This document shows positions 16,857 to 25,501 of a stretch of 64,000 nucleotides of DNA, in pieces. The stretch's first letter is position 1. Every line of letters begins with the position of its first letter. This DNA is from Burkholderiales bacterium JOSHI_001. Its GTDB lineage: Bacteria > Pseudomonadota > Gammaproteobacteria > Burkholderiales > Burkholderiaceae_C. Where the stretch lies: contig CM001438.1 of assembly GCA_000244995.1 (NCBI GenBank), positions 2,006,089-2,070,088 on the forward strand, read 5' to 3'. The position numbers and the translations under genes are program-made. Under the pieces are notes generated by a model. That model saw only the letters and a list, made by a program, of their open reading frames with translations. It was not told where the DNA came from and ran no database searches.

Positions 16857-17201
16857 TCATGACTCAGGGTCGAACATGAACTGCCGTAGCTCCTGTATGC
16901 AACGGCAACCCGCAGCGATCTTTGCCGCCCAGGTTTCGGCCTCTTCGCGTGTATGCGCACGGAGTACGCAGAAGCCTCCATTGAATTTGCTTGTCTCTGG
17001 GTAGGTTCCCGGTGAAACGTTTCCCTGTCCAGTAACCATTACCGGCCCCACGCTTTCGTCGATTCCGCCACCGAACACATAGACACCTGCTGCCTTTGCC
17101 TCGCGTATCACAGCGTGCGCCGATTCGCTAACCGCTGGGAGTTCCTCATCGGAGATGTGGCTCATGGCTGAACTGGGAAAGGAGACGAGGTAGTGATTCA
17201 T
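16857..17201 (-). CDS. YCII-related protein
   Basis: A 114-residue protein of the YCII/DGPF fold (dimeric alpha-beta barrel). Recognisable parts are HAVIREAKAAGVYVFGGGI, the conserved GGFCVLRAHTREEAETWAAK and a C-terminal strand ending VELRxF-like (QELRQFMFDPES). Family members may be small-molecule isomerase or dehalogenase-like enzymes; no substrate can be named. Confidence 0.8.
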   Translation of the reverse strand: MNHYLVSFPSSAMSHISDEELPAVSESAHAVIREAKAAGVYVFGGGIDESVGPVMVTGQGNVSPGTYPETSKFNGGFCVLRAHTREEAETWAAKIAAGCRCIQELRQFMFDPES

Positions 17202-17259
17202 TTGTGGATCTGTCCATCTTCACGGCGCCGCTCGCCGACGCTACCGGTTCTCCTGTGCG

Positions 17260-17388
17260 GCCTAACGTTCGAGGTAAGGCGGGCCCTACAGCGGAGCGCG
17301 TAAGGCCCGGCAGGGACGATGATAATTTTGGCCCAGCCGGGCTTTACGTGCGCAGCTGTTGGGGCTCGCCTTGACCGAGGGGTTAGGC
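17260..17388 (-). repeat. attC-26 (type A)
   Basis: Apical arms CCGGCAGGG/CCCAGCCGG with GGGCTTTACG in the right arm. It is the site of the hypothetical gene 17390-17857. Confidence 0.92.
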
Positions 17389-17389
17389 A

Positions 17390-17857
17390 TCACTTCTCTC
17401 TCATGATGCCTTTGATGACATGGCGACGAAACCGAGCGGAATCGCGCTCTGAGCGGCTTCCGAAGCGGTCGCGAAGGCGAAGGTACAGTGACTTTGCGTT
17501 TTCCCAGCGCCGCCTTGCAGTTAGACCATGACTTGCGCTGGTGTCGGCTTTGTACCTGGATGTGGGGGTTTGGTAGTCCTCTGACTCCATCACTTCAATA
17601 GTGACCGTGTCGCCAGGCTCCAGCGGGAGTCTGGGACCCCAACGCAGGTGTTCGTCCTTCCGCTTATCGCCTCGACTTGTCATTCCGCCAACGCTGAGGT
17701 CGATATGAAAGTCGCCCTTTCGCCTACTTCCCGCGCTTTGCGAGGTTGGTCCAAGCTTTCCGACAGCTGAGACATGCGCTGAGAGAACTCCCATACTGTC
17801 TTCACCAGCAAGAACGAACTCTTCGCCGTTTACAACGACTCGCAGGACGATGGTCAT
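17390..17857 (-). CDS. Hypothetical protein, 155 residues
   Basis: Start ATG 17857 (MTIVLRVVVNGEEFVLAGED). The N-terminal half is beta-rich (VLSAHVSAVGK, FHIDLSVGGMTS, LEPGDTVTIEVMESEDY) and the C-terminal half is strongly basic (RRRWENAKSLYLRLRDRFGSR). It is cytoplasmic by appearance. I do not recognise the family. The stop lies just outside the attC-26 core. Confidence 0.6.
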   Translation of the reverse strand: MTIVLRVVVNGEEFVLAGEDSMGVLSAHVSAVGKLGPTSQSAGSRRKGDFHIDLSVGGMTSRGDKRKDEHLRWGPRLPLEPGDTVTIEVMESEDYQTPTSRYKADTSASHGLTARRRWENAKSLYLRLRDRFGSRSERDSARFRRHVIKGIMREK

Positions 17858-17869
17858 GATTTTGGTGAT

Positions 17870-17998
17870 GCCTAACGTTCGAGGTAAGGCGGGCCCTACA
17901 GCGGAGCGTGTAAGGCCCGGCACGGACGATGATAAACATGGCCGTGGCGGGCCTTGCATGCGCAGCTGTTGGGGCTCGCCTTGACCGAGGGGTTAGGC
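17870..17998 (-). repeat. attC-27 (type A)
   Basis: Apical arms CCGGCACGG/CCGTGGCGG with central ATGATAAACATGG. It supplies the stop of the MAPEG gene. Confidence 0.92.
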
Positions 17999-18382
17999 CG
18001 CACTTTTGCCAATTGCCGCTGCGAAGAGGCCCGCGAGCAGCAGCGCGAACACTGGCCCGATGCTGAGAACGAAGCCAAGACTCCTAGTCTTTGGGTCTGC
18101 AACATAGGCGCGCCAGTAGATGAACCTTCCAAGAACATAGACCGCTCCCGCGCTGGCGACGTAGGCCGGAGACCAGTACTTGGCAGCGACATAGAGTGAA
18201 GGCAGGAAGGCAGCCAGAAGTTCCAATGTATTCATCTGGACTCTGTAGGCACGTTCAAATGGTTCTGAGCCCGATACTGCCGGTGCCTTGACCCCGTACT
18301 TGATTCTTGCCTGGCCGACAAACGCGCTGAAGGCTATGTATTGACCAACAGCGAGCATCGCAACGACATCTACGTAGTTCAT
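17993..18382 (-). CDS. MAPEG-family membrane protein
   Basis: A 129-residue protein with four helices. FERAYRVQMNTLELLAAFLPSLYVAAKYWSP contains the MAPEG signature (R-x-x-x-N-x-x-E). MAPEG proteins include glutathione-dependent transferases and peroxidases of the membrane; the exact activity is unknown here. A close copy is at 23874-24263, each in its own type A cassette. It ends KSAA with the TAA in attC-27. Confidence 0.85.
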   Translation of the reverse strand: MNYVDVVAMLAVGQYIAFSAFVGQARIKYGVKAPAVSGSEPFERAYRVQMNTLELLAAFLPSLYVAAKYWSPAYVASAGAVYVLGRFIYWRAYVADPKTRSLGFVLSIGPVFALLLAGLFAAAIGKSAA

Positions 18383-18438
18383 GCAGTCCTACGGCACTGG
18401 GCCTGTTGGAAGAATGTAGGGATTCTCTCCCCTGTGCG

Positions 18439-18567
18439 GCCTAACGTTCGAGGTAAGGCGGGCCCTACAGCGGAGCGCGTAAGGCCCGGCAGGGACGATG
18501 ATAACTTTGGCCCTGCCGGGCCTTGCACGCGCAGCTGTTGGGGCTCGCCTTGACCGAGGGGTTAGGC
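18439..18567 (-). repeat. attC-28 (type A)
   Basis: Apical arms CCGGCAGGG/CCCTGCCGG, fully paired. It is the site of the MreB-like cassette. Confidence 0.92.
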
Positions 18568-18570
18568 GGC

Positions 18571-18939
18571 TCAGTGCTTGTACTCACGGATTGCCTTCTT
18601 GATTGACTCATCTGGCAGTGGCGCCCCTGAGTAGACGGCAGCCTTTGACGCACCTGCACCAAGGCCAAGTTCAACGAACACCCGGTACTCAACCTGGGTA
18701 ATTCCACCTTCAATGAGTTCCATTGGATGCAGAAGCACTTCTGGCGCTCTCAGTCCACGCTTGACAGTCTTGATTGCCTCCTTGATCTGGTGCTGCGCGG
18801 TGGTGAAGTCTGCGATCAACATTCTTGGTGAAGCGTAGGTCATGTCGCGCATGACCTCGGTTGATTCGCCGGTGGCGATGTTCTTGACCGCGATTCTGTC
18901 GCGGTAAACCTGGACATAAATTGAGTCGACGTTGAGCAT
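18571..18939 (-). CDS. Small protein resembling part of MreB/actin-like ATPases
   Basis: A 122-residue protein. The segments SPRMLIADFTTAQHQIKEAI and EGGITQVEYRVFVELGLGAGAS resemble, in order, the N-terminal MreB regions around SDFxxxxxMLxxFI and GxTxVExRAxxxAALxAGA. It is far shorter than MreB (about 345), lacks the second half of the fold and cannot be a complete ATPase. It may be a free-standing relative of unknown role. The C-terminus ends REYKH. The protein sequence is identical to the copy at 38916-39284. Confidence 0.45.
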   Translation of the reverse strand: MLNVDSIYVQVYRDRIAVKNIATGESTEVMRDMTYASPRMLIADFTTAQHQIKEAIKTVKRGLRAPEVLLHPMELIEGGITQVEYRVFVELGLGAGASKAAVYSGAPLPDESIKKAIREYKH

Positions 18940-19006
18940 GAGGTCGATTTTTGTTCTGCAGGCTTGCGTAAGTTGCGGCGGACGGTGCAGACCGGTGTTT
19001 TGAGAC

Positions 19007-19135
19007 GCCTAACGTTCGAGGTAAGGCGGGCCCTACAGCGGAGCGCGTAAGGCCCGGCAGGGACGATGATAACTTTGGCCCAGCCGGGCCTTACGCGCGC
19101 AGCTGTTGGGGCTCGCCTTGACCGAGGGGTTAGGC
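19007..19135 (-). repeat. attC-29 (type A)
   Basis: Apical arms CCGGCAGGG/CCCAGCCGG. It supplies the stop of the SEC-C gene. Confidence 0.92.
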
Positions 19136-19741
19136 GCCCACCCCGCAGCACTTCTTGAACTTCTTGCCACTGCCACAGGTACATGATTCATTTCGGCCAA
19201 CCTTTGGTTTGGTTCGGCGATGTGGTTCTTGCCTTATTTGTTCGCCTTGCTTTGCTTGTCGTGACTGTTGAATCAAACGTTCAGCGAACTCTAGTTCAAG
19301 TTCCTTGTCTGATTTCTTGAAGTAGGTTGTTTGAACAAGTATGGCTAACGTGACGAAAGCAAGAGCAATTTGAATCCACTGCTGAAGGACTGTAGCGCGA
19401 GGGGCCTGAGTAACAGCGTCTGCTATGCGCGGCGAAAGGGCGCGGATCTCACTTACGAGTTCGCTTACGGTAAGGGTGTTCGCAGTAGGCGCCCTAAGTA
19501 GCGCTTCAACCTTACGTAGTGCAGATACCGATTCCTGCGGGCCACGGAGGAGTTGAACAACGTTCTTGGCGTAGGAATAGACTCCATCCGGGATTAGGCC
19601 CATTGATCCGCAGCTTGGACATGGGCCGTACCTCGTATCCGACAGGTGGATGGTTGCGGCGCCGTCTCCGCCAATGAGACCAGGCGCTTGAAAGATCGCT
19701 CCGCATTTTGGATTTTCGCAGAACGCGACGAAAGTAGTCAT
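19130..19741 (-). CDS. SEC-C motif protein with zinc ribbon and membrane segment
   Basis: A 203-residue protein. The N-terminus has two Cys pairs (CENPKC, CPSC) forming a probable zinc ribbon. A hydrophobic helix ([15 protein letters not shown], about residues 127-141) follows, then a charged helix and the SEC-C zinc motif ([19 protein letters not shown]). SEC-C motifs bind zinc in SecA and many uncharacterised proteins. It ends CCGVGA with the TAA in attC-29. An identical copy is at 39474-40085. Confidence 0.85.
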   Translation of the reverse strand: MTTFVAFCENPKCGAIFQAPGLIGGDGAATIHLSDTRYGPCPSCGSMGLIPDGVYSYAKNVVQLLRGPQESVSALRKVEALLRAPTANTLTVSELVSEIRALSPRIADAVTQAPRATVLQQWIQIALAFVTLAILVQTTYFKKSDKELELEFAERLIQQSRQAKQGEQIRQEPHRRTKPKVGRNESCTCGSGKKFKKCCGVGA

Positions 19742-19757
19742 AGGTTCCTTGTTGGGC

Positions 19758-19886
19758 GCCTAACGTTTGAATTAACGCGGGCCCAGCGGGTGGCCGGGCA
19801 TGAACTGGCTGGGAGGATAAGCGAAGTGGCCCAGGCAGGGCAGGCCCGGCCAGCTGTTGGGGCTCGCGTTGAATGAAGGGTTAGGC
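19758..19886 (-). repeat. attC-30 (type B)
   Basis: Type B with left CAGCGGGTGGCC and right GGCCAGCTG. It carries an F1 insert. Confidence 0.9.
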
Positions 19887-20343
19887 ACCGCTCTTGCCAA
19901 AGCGAGCGTTTGGCCGGGCCTTTGTGGGACTCGCCTGCGGTGGTTGCCAAGACGAGATGGGCGCCGAAGTACCGCCCCGAGGCCGTGCCAGCCATTCAAC
20001 GGGCAGAAAACCGCCTCGGGCATGGGCTGCGCAGCAGCCGATGCAGTAGGGAAGGCTGGTTGGCACAACGTGCCAAGCAGCCGCACAGCCAGGCCAAATT
20101 GGGGCCAAAGCGCTCGGTGGTGCAACTTGCGGCTTGGCGTTTGGCAATTCCCATTCTTGCCTTGGTGTCGGTGCGGAGAACTGCACCGCAGTTGAGTTGC
20201 AGCATGCCTCATGTCTTGGCTGCGGCTTGCCGCAGCCTCCTGTTTGCAACTGCACGACCGTCGCGCTCAGAGCCGACTCGCATTTGCATTTGCCTTTCGG
20301 TGATTGCTCTGCGATGCGACGAGGGCATGTGGTTCTTCGCGGT
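19887..20343 (-). ncRNA. F1 structured ORF-less cassette insert
   Basis: Hairpin 20054-20082 is perfect apart from one G/G (GGCTG/CAGCC, TTGGCAC/GTGCCAA, loop AAC). A further pairing CCCGAGGC/GCCTCGGG spans about 19975-20021. The GGCTGC/GCAGCC hairpin has loop GCA. Reading frames open in other F1 copies are shifted here, which argues against coding. Confidence 0.58.
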
Positions 20344-20472
20344 GCCTAACGTTCGAGGTAAGGCGGGCCCCACAGCGGAGCGTGTAAGGCCCGGCAGGGA
20401 CGATGTTGACTTTGGCCCTGCCGGGCCTTGCACGCGTAGCTGTTGGGGCTCGCCTTGACCGAGGGGTTAGGC
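20344..20472 (-). repeat. attC-31 (type A)
   Basis: Apical arms CCGGCAGGG/CCCTGCCGG; central GATGTTGAC. It is the site of the cassette split by IS30-type copy A. Confidence 0.92.
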
Positions 20473-20473
20473 G

Positions 20474-20980
20474 TCATCGGTCTTGCTCTCGAGCGAAGAG
20501 TGCGTACGCGATAGAGCTTATAGCGGTTAGCGCGCCGGCGAAAATTGCATACTGCTGCAATGTAGAAAGCCAAGAAACCAGTGCACCTCGGCTAATCCAC
20601 TCCAGAGGATCGACTGGCGTTCCTGGAATGGCCAGATTTTGATATCCGACACAGACCTCATTTAGTTTTTGGGCGCGTGCTTTCAGCTCGGGTGACTCGC
20701 GTGCTTGTAGTCGCTGCAGTTCAGATGCAAGACTGGTTCGCGCGTCGAATTCTGCCCGAGTCATGAGGCTGGTCATCAGCCTACCCTTGTCGTAGTAGTA
20801 CGCCCAGACGTCCTGTGCATCCCCGCCGCATTCCCTTAGGTTCGACCGGAACACAAATTCTTTTCCGTAGATGCCCGAAGTGGAAGTGTTTGCGTATCCG
20901 TCAAACGGGTTGTGCAAGACAGTCAAAGCAAGGATGCCAGATAGGTAAGCGAACAGGATGATTCGAACTGGAAGTCTCAT
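20474..20980 (-). CDS. Membrane protein, unknown function
   Basis: Start ATG 20980 (MRLPVRIILFAYLSG) or ATG 20992 (MLCDMR). The frame extends further only because it reads into the IS30-type end. About 168 residues with one helix at the N-terminus (IILFAYLSGILALTVL) and one at the C-terminus (YAIFAGALTAISSIAYALF), and a soluble domain with a predicted helical stretch between them. Family not recognised. The IS lies 41 nt upstream and points the same way, so it may influence expression. Confidence 0.6.
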   Translation of the reverse strand: MRLPVRIILFAYLSGILALTVLHNPFDGYANTSTSGIYGKEFVFRSNLRECGGDAQDVWAYYYDKGRLMTSLMTRAEFDARTSLASELQRLQARESPELKARAQKLNEVCVGYQNLAIPGTPVDPLEWISRGALVSWLSTLQQYAIFAGALTAISSIAYALFAREQDR

Positions 20981-21021
20981 ATCGCAAAGCATACCTTTCG
21001 AGCAGCCGGGATGGATGACAT

Positions 21022-22126
21022 GGGCGGTTTCTAGCTTGAAGTGCAATGTTCAGACGATAGTCTGAATCAGGTCGGAGAAGACTTCAGCTGGAGTTTTGAA
21101 CTTGAGGATTTTGCGAGGGCGATTGTTGAGCAGGCTCTCGATGTGGCGCAACTGTGCATCTGAGACTGTAGACAGGTCCATGCCCTTTGGCAGGTACTGG
21201 CGAACGAGGCCATTGAAGTTCTCGTTGGTGGCGCGCTGAGAAGGGCGATAGGGGTCGCAGAAGAAGATATCCAGGTTCAAGCGCGCGGTCAGATCCTGGT
21301 GCCTGGCCATCTCGGTACCGCGATCGTAGGTCATGGATTTGCGCAGTGCCTGGGGAACGCGTTTGAGGCGCTTGGCGAAGGCATTGACCACGCTCAGGGA
21401 GTCCAGGGCGTCGATCTTGACGAGCATGATGTAGCGGCTGGTGCGCTCGACCAAGGTGCCGACGGCGGAGAGGTTGCGAGCGCCTTTGATGAGGTCGCCT
21501 TCCCAATGACCTGGGACGAGGCGGGAATCGACCTCGCTGGGGCGCATGGAGATGGAGATGGCGTCCTGGATGGCGCTGAATCGGGACTTGCCGCGGGCGC
21601 GGTTGATGCGCCCGCCGCGGCTTTGGCGCAGGGCCTTGACCAGGCTGGTACGCAGTTCGCCGCGGGGTTGGGCGTAGATGGCGGCGTAGATGGTCTCGTG
21701 GGACAGGACGACGGGCGAAGGTTCCGAGGCGCAGGACTGTTCGCGCAGGCGGCCGCAGACCTGCTCGGGAGACCAGCCCTGCTGCAGGTCCTGTAGGACT
21801 TGGCTGGCCAATGGGGTGTTGAAGGACTGGCCAAGCTTGCGTCGCAGGGCGCCAGCGGACTTGCGGCGCTGCACACGCACACGTTGGCCAAAGGTAGCGA
21901 TGTAGGGTCTGGAGTCGTCCTGGGAGCGACGGGTTCGCTGCAATTCCCGAGAGATGGTGGACGGGTCTACGCCCAATGCCAGGGCGACCTGACGCTGGCT
22001 ATGCCCCTGGGACAAGAGCAACTGAATAGAGAATCGATCAGATTCGGTGAGGTGTCGATAACCGTTGGGCATGGTGGCAATACTCGGTAGAGGGTATGAG
22101 TATTGCACCTCAGACTAGAGCGCGCC
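21022..22126 (-). mobile_element. IS30-family insertion sequence, copy A
   Basis: 1105 bp with ends GGGCGGTTTCTAGCTTGAAG (left) and, read inward from the right, GGCGCGCTCTAGTCTGAGG, which form imperfect inverted repeats sharing CTAG..TGA.GTGCAAT. Flanked by 2-bp AT repeats (21020-21021, 22127-22128). Its right end is exactly 5 nt from the core of attC-32. Confidence 0.92.
21050..22108 (-). CDS. IS30-family transposase
   Basis: Up to 352 residues; ATG 22072 (MPNGYRHLTESDRF) is an alternative start. The N-terminus has the IS30 helix-turn-helix (QRQVALALGVDPSTISREL). The catalytic DDE is in VPGHWEGDLIKG, MTYDRGTEMARH and ATNENFNGLVRQYLPKG, the classic IS30 signature. The protein is identical in copy B and, as far as visible, in copy C, indicating recent transposition. 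Confidence 0.95.
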   Translation of the reverse strand: MQYSYPLPSIATMPNGYRHLTESDRFSIQLLLSQGHSQRQVALALGVDPSTISRELQRTRRSQDDSRPYIATFGQRVRVQRRKSAGALRRKLGQSFNTPLASQVLQDLQQGWSPEQVCGRLREQSCASEPSPVVLSHETIYAAIYAQPRGELRTSLVKALRQSRGGRINRARGKSRFSAIQDAISISMRPSEVDSRLVPGHWEGDLIKGARNLSAVGTLVERTSRYIMLVKIDALDSLSVVNAFAKRLKRVPQALRKSMTYDRGTEMARHQDLTARLNLDIFFCDPYRPSQRATNENFNGLVRQYLPKGMDLSTVSDAQLRHIESLLNNRPRKILKFKTPAEVFSDLIQTIV

Positions 22127-22131
22127 ATGAC

Positions 22132-22260
22132 GCCTAACGTTTGAATTAACGCGGGCCCGACAGCTGGCCGGGCATGAACTGACTGCGACGATAGCTGATT
22201 TGGCGCAGGCAGGGCAGGCCCGGCCAGCTGTTGGGGCTCGCGTTGAATGAAGGGTTAGGC
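22132..22260 (-). repeat. attC-32 (type B)
   Basis: Type B with CGACAGCTGGCC/GGCCAGCTG. It carries an F1 insert. Confidence 0.9.
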
Positions 22261-22715
22261 ACCGCTCGCGTGAGCCGCGCGTTTGGCCGGGCCTTTGTGG
22301 AACTCGCCTGCGGTGTTTGCCGAGGCGACTTGACCGGCGTAGTACCGCCCGGAAGCCGGGCCAGCCAGCCGGCGCTCCGAAAACCGCCCCGGGCATGGGC
22401 TGCGAAGCAGCCGATGCAGAAAGGGAGGCTGGTTGGCGTAACGTGCCAAGCAGCCGCACGGCCTTGCCTATTGGGACTGAAGCGCTCGGTGGTGCACCTT
22501 GCGACTTGGCGTTCGGCTGTTTCCATTCTTGCCTTGGAGTCGGTGCCGAGAACTGCATCGAAGTTGAGCTGCAGCGTGCGCCTTGTCTTGGCTGCGGCCT
22601 GCTGCAGCTTCCTGTTTGCAGTTGCACATACGTTACGCTCAGAGGCGGCCCGCATTTGCAATTGCCTTTAGGTGATTGCTCTGCGTTGCGATGAAGGCAT
22701 GTTGGCCTTTGCGGT
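22261..22715 (-). ncRNA. F1 structured ORF-less cassette insert
   Basis: Hairpin 22427-22455: GGCTG/CAGCC and TTGGCGT/GTGCCAA. The two changed positions make G-U wobbles, so the stem stays intact. The first hairpin GGGCTGC/GCAGCC with GAA loop is conserved. Confidence 0.58.
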
Positions 22716-22844
22716 GCCTAACGTTCGAGGTAAGGCGGGCCCTACAGCGGAGCGTGTAAGGCCCGGAACGGACGATGAATGATATGGCCGTTCCGGGCCT
22801 TGCACGCGCAGCTGTTGGGGCTCGCCTTGACCGAGGGGTTAGGC
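22716..22844 (-). repeat. attC-33 (type A)
   Basis: Apical arms CCGGAACGG/CCGTTCCGG with GATGAATGATATGG. It is the site of the phasin cassette. Confidence 0.92.
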
Positions 22845-22850
22845 AACACG

Positions 22851-23261
22851 CTACTTGAGCCTGGTTTTGGCGAGGCGCTTTGCATTTGCGACTGCCTTTT
22901 GGTGAACTGGAGCCATGCCCTTGTTCAGTACGCCCATGGCTGCAGCCTGCATTTGAAGCGCGACTGCCATGGGTGACGACTTGCCCTTGAGGGATGGTGA
23001 CCAAAAGGAGCGAAACATTGAGGCTGCAAGCGTTTGCTGCGCTACCGCTGACTGCTTTGCCATGGCCGTGAATGCCTGTGAGAAGGCGACCTCCTTCTCC
23101 TTGACCATGAGCTGAAACTCCCGCTTGTCCCGCTCAGTGGGAACGGCGCCCGACATTGCCATTCTTGCTACGCGATGCGCGATAACCTGCGGTGCGGCAA
23201 ATGCCAACTCGGCAGCTTTGGTGGCGATTGACTTGGCCTTGCGAGTGCTGCGCGGTCCCAT
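22851..23261 (-). CDS. Phasin-like PHA-granule protein
   Basis: Start ATG 23261, 136 residues, helical and Ala/Lys-rich. FQLMVKEKEVAFSQAFTAMAKQ and the hydrophobic SMFRSF segment match the short polyhydroxyalkanoate granule-associated phasin family, which coats storage granules and regulates their size. A second copy with scattered differences is at 35812-36222. Such a gene in a cassette suggests the host lineage makes PHA. The basic C-terminus (NAKRLAKTRLK) may contact DNA or the granule. Confidence 0.72.
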   Translation of the reverse strand: MGPRSTRKAKSIATKAAELAFAAPQVIAHRVARMAMSGAVPTERDKREFQLMVKEKEVAFSQAFTAMAKQSAVAQQTLAASMFRSFWSPSLKGKSSPMAVALQMQAAAMGVLNKGMAPVHQKAVANAKRLAKTRLK

Positions 23262-23311
23262 GCGGGCTCCTTGGATGCGCTCCGACTGTAGCGCGCCAGC
23301 GTTTTCGTGTT

Positions 23312-23440
23312 GCCTAACGTTTGAATTAACGCGGGCCCTACGGCTGGCCGGGCGTGAACTGGCTGGGAGGATAAGCGAAGTGGCCCAGGCAGGGCACGAC
23401 CGGCCAGCCGTTGGGGCTCGCGTTGAATGAAGGGTTAGGC
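23312..23440 (-). repeat. attC-34 (type B)
   Basis: Type B with GAACTGGCTGGGAGGATAAG. It carries an F3 insert and is the full-length counterpart of the truncated attC-13. Confidence 0.9.
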
Positions 23441-23750
23441 GACGCTTGCAGCGCCACAACGAAGCAGCGGTGTGGCGGCTGGCTGGGCCTGGCGCGCGAT
23501 AGCGCGCGACTCCCGCGCTGCACGGCCTTGGCAATGCGAGGCCAGTGCTCCAGGCGCGGCGATGTGCAACTGACCGGATGGCGTTGCCCAAGAACTGGTG
23601 CCGACGCCGTGCCGCCGATTTGCAATGGTGTTTTGGATTGCGCGCGTGAGCGGCACTGAGGCTTGGAAGTTTGTCCGGGCAGACAACAGCCTTGAATTGC
23701 GCGCCTGGTTCGATGGAACTCGGGACGTGGCATGAAGGGCGCGCTGCGTT
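23441..23750 (-). ncRNA. F3 structured ORF-less cassette insert
   Basis: Hairpin 23492-23507 with arms GCGCGC/GCGCGC and loop GATA. The sequence from GGCCTTGGCAATGCG to the right core is almost the same as in 7745-7979. No gene. Confidence 0.52.
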
Positions 23751-23879
23751 GCCTAACGTTCGAGGTAAGGCGGGCCCTACAGCGGAGCGCGTAAGGCCCG
23801 GCAGGGACGATGATAACTTTGGCCCAGCCGGGCCTTGCGTGCGCAGCTGTTGGGGCTCGCCTTGACCGAGGGGTTAGGC
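23751..23879 (-). repeat. attC-35 (type A)
   Basis: Apical arms CCGGCAGGG/CCCAGCCGG. It supplies the stop of the second MAPEG gene. Confidence 0.92.
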
Positions 23880-24263
23880 CGCACTTTTGCCAATGGCTGC
23901 GGCGAAAAGACCGGCAAGCAACAGCGCGAACACCGGCCCGATGCTGAGAACGAAGCCAAGACTCCTGGTCTTTGGGTCTGCAACGTATGCGCGCCAATAG
24001 ATGAACCTACCGACAACATAGACCGCGCCCGCGCTCGCGACGTAGGCCGAAGACCAGTACTTGGCAGCCACATAGAGTGAAGGTAAGAAGGCAGCCAGAA
24101 GCTCCAATGTGTTCATCTGAACTCTGTAGGCGCGCTCGAACGGTTCTGATCCCGTTACCGCAGGTGCCTTGACACCGTACTTGATTCGGGCTTGGCCAAC
24201 AAGGGAGCTGAAGGCAATGTATTGGCCAACTGCGAGCAGCGCAACGACATCAACGTAGTTCAT
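23874..24263 (-). CDS. MAPEG-family membrane protein (copy 2)
   Basis: 129 residues, differing from 17993-18382 at a handful of positions (for example MLAVG to LLAVG, SPAYV to SSAYV) and with many synonymous changes, so the two copies are under protein-level constraint. The MAPEG R-x-x-x-N-x-x-E motif is intact (RVQMNTLE). It ends KSAA. Confidence 0.85.
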   Translation of the reverse strand: MNYVDVVALLAVGQYIAFSSLVGQARIKYGVKAPAVTGSEPFERAYRVQMNTLELLAAFLPSLYVAAKYWSSAYVASAGAVYVVGRFIYWRAYVADPKTRSLGFVLSIGPVFALLLAGLFAAAIGKSAA

Positions 24264-24319
24264 GCAGTCCTACGGCACTGGGCCAGATGGAAGAAGGGAG
24301 GGATTCTCTCCCCTGTGCG

Positions 24320-24448
24320 GCCTAACGTTCGAGGTAAGGCGGGCCCGGCAGCGGAGCGTGTAAGCCCCGCGCAGGACGATGATAACTTTGGCTTGCGCGG
24401 GGCTTGCACGCGCAGCTGTTGGGGCTCGCCTTGACCGAGGGGTTAGGC
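24320..24448 (-). repeat. attC-36 (type A)
   Basis: Apical arms CCCCGCGCAGG/CTTGCGCGGGG. It is the site of the hicAB cassette. Confidence 0.92.
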
Positions 24449-24482
24449 GCCAACTCTCGGAGCGTGAGGCTGCTTGAGGTGC

Positions 24483-24695
24483 CTAGGCTGCAACGTCAAT
24501 GTACTCAACTTGACTCGATGCAACTGGGATGGCAATGCCATCTTCCCGCATGCCGTCCAAGTGGAACTCGATTGCTTCCCGGATTTGGGCTTCGACTTCG
24601 GCAACGGTCGCGCCAGTAGCGACGCAACCCGGAAGATCCGGCACATAGGCAGAGTAGTTGCCTTCAGCTTTCTCGATAACGATGGCGTACCGCAT
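24483..24695 (-). CDS. hicB: HicB-type antitoxin
   Basis: Start ATG 24695, 70 residues. MRYAIVIEKAEGNYSAYVPDLPGCVATG is the standard HicB partial-RNase-H-fold segment, followed by ATVAEVEAQIREAIEFHLDGMREDG. It binds and blocks HicA. It lacks a long C-terminal DNA-binding domain, as in many short HicB forms. Only about 11 nt separate it from the upstream hicA stop, so they form an operon in cassette orientation. Confidence 0.92.
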   Translation of the reverse strand: MRYAIVIEKAEGNYSAYVPDLPGCVATGATVAEVEAQIREAIEFHLDGMREDGIAIPVASSQVEYIDVAA

Positions 24696-24706
24696 TGGCT
24701 CTTCCT

Positions 24707-24892
24707 CTACTTCAACCCTGATTGCTTGAGGATGCTGTTCAACGTTCCTGGTGCGATGTCGTCGCTTGGTTTGCCAGGGACAGTTACCCGGCCCAACTTG
24801 GAGGGGTGCTTGAACTGCCTGTGGCTTCCCCGCGTGGCGACCAACTGCCAACCATCTTGCTGGAGGAGGCGCAGGATTTCGCTGACTTTCAC
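24707..24892 (-). CDS. hicA: HicA-type mRNA interferase toxin
   Basis: 61 residues with the double-stranded RNA-binding-like fold; catalytic His24 lies in TRGSHRQFKHP, followed by the GRVTVPGKPSDDIAPGTLNSILKQ segment typical of HicA. It cleaves mRNA when HicB is lost. It is the first gene of the pair, the canonical hicA-hicB order. One of four TA cassettes here. Confidence 0.93.
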   Translation of the reverse strand: MKVSEILRLLQQDGWQLVATRGSHRQFKHPSKLGRVTVPGKPSDDIAPGTLNSILKQSGLK

Positions 24893-24969
24893 AGTTGAAG
24901 GATACCAGCCAGGCCAGTTCTTCGGTACAGACGCGCGCGCGAGCTTGCCACCGGCCTTGCCTCTTTGGC

Positions 24970-25095
24970 GCCTAACGCAGAGTTAACCGGGCGACGACGG
25001 TGTGGCGCCTGGCCCGCGCGGCGGATGATATGCAGACAGAGCCGCGCGGGCCAGGCGCCATGCCGTTGGCGCTCCGGTTGAACGACCAGTTAGGC
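24970..25095 (-). repeat. attC-37 (type E)
   Basis: 126 nt; arms AGTTAACCGGGCG/CGCTCCGGTTGAACG, apical CCTGGCCCGCGCGG/CCGCGCGGGCCAGG. The only type E site in the window; it belongs to the DfrB cassette. Confidence 0.9.
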
Positions 25096-25252
25096 CGCAC
25101 CTGCAGACGATGGGCGGCCTGCAGCCTTGATGACGCGAGGCGGTAGCCGGATGATTGCAGAATGCGAGCAGAAGCCAAGTGCGAGACTGCAGGCATTGCC
25201 TTGCATGTTGCGCGATGACGTTTGAGCCGGTTTTGCGGGTACAGGAGCGAAG

Positions 25253-25501
25253 ATGACCAGAAACGAAGCAACCCCAGCGGCGATTGAGTTGAATGAGGGC
25301 CTGTGCCATTCGTGGCCCGCCACGCACAAGACTTTCCGGATGGGCGACAAGGTGCGAAAGGTGCGTGGTAGTCAATGGCACGGCCGCGTTGTAGGGTGGT
25401 ACTCGACGGATTTGACGCCAGAAGGCTATGCGGTAGAGAGCGATACGGAGCGCGGCTCGGTGCAGATCTACCCGGCTTCCGCATTGGAACGTGAGGCCTA
25501 A
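25253..25501 (+). CDS. dfrB: DfrB (R67-type) dihydrofolate reductase homologue
   Basis: An 82-residue protein on the plus strand. [24 protein letters not shown] and the active-site block SVQIYP followed by ALER match the plasmid-type R67/DfrB dihydrofolate reductases, SH3-like tetramers unrelated to FolA and insensitive to trimethoprim. The N-terminus diverges, as is usual in this family. ACAGGAGCG provides a good ribosome-binding site 8 nt before the ATG. The gene opposes its cassette's orientation and its TAA stop comes from the left core of attC-38. Resistance activity is inference from the family. Confidence 0.9.
   Translation: MTRNEATPAAIELNEGLCHSWPATHKTFRMGDKVRKVRGSQWHGRVVGWYSTDLTPEGYAVESDTERGSVQIYPASALEREA

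Larger units (their letters stand above)
18439..19764 (-). repeat. Two-cassette duplicated block, copy 1
   Basis: This block (attC-28, MreB-like gene, attC-29, SEC-C gene, start of attC-30) recurs nearly identically at 38784-40108, with a T5/T4 difference upstream of the MreB-like gene and a few changes in the first attC. Beyond the next type B attC the inserts differ (F1 here, F3 there). Confidence 0.9.

Noticed and set aside
21299..21796. Gly/Ala-rich 165-codon plus-strand frame inside the IS30-type element (also at 43158-43655)
   Set aside because: Antisense shadow of the transposase gene; composition typical of reverse-complement reading.
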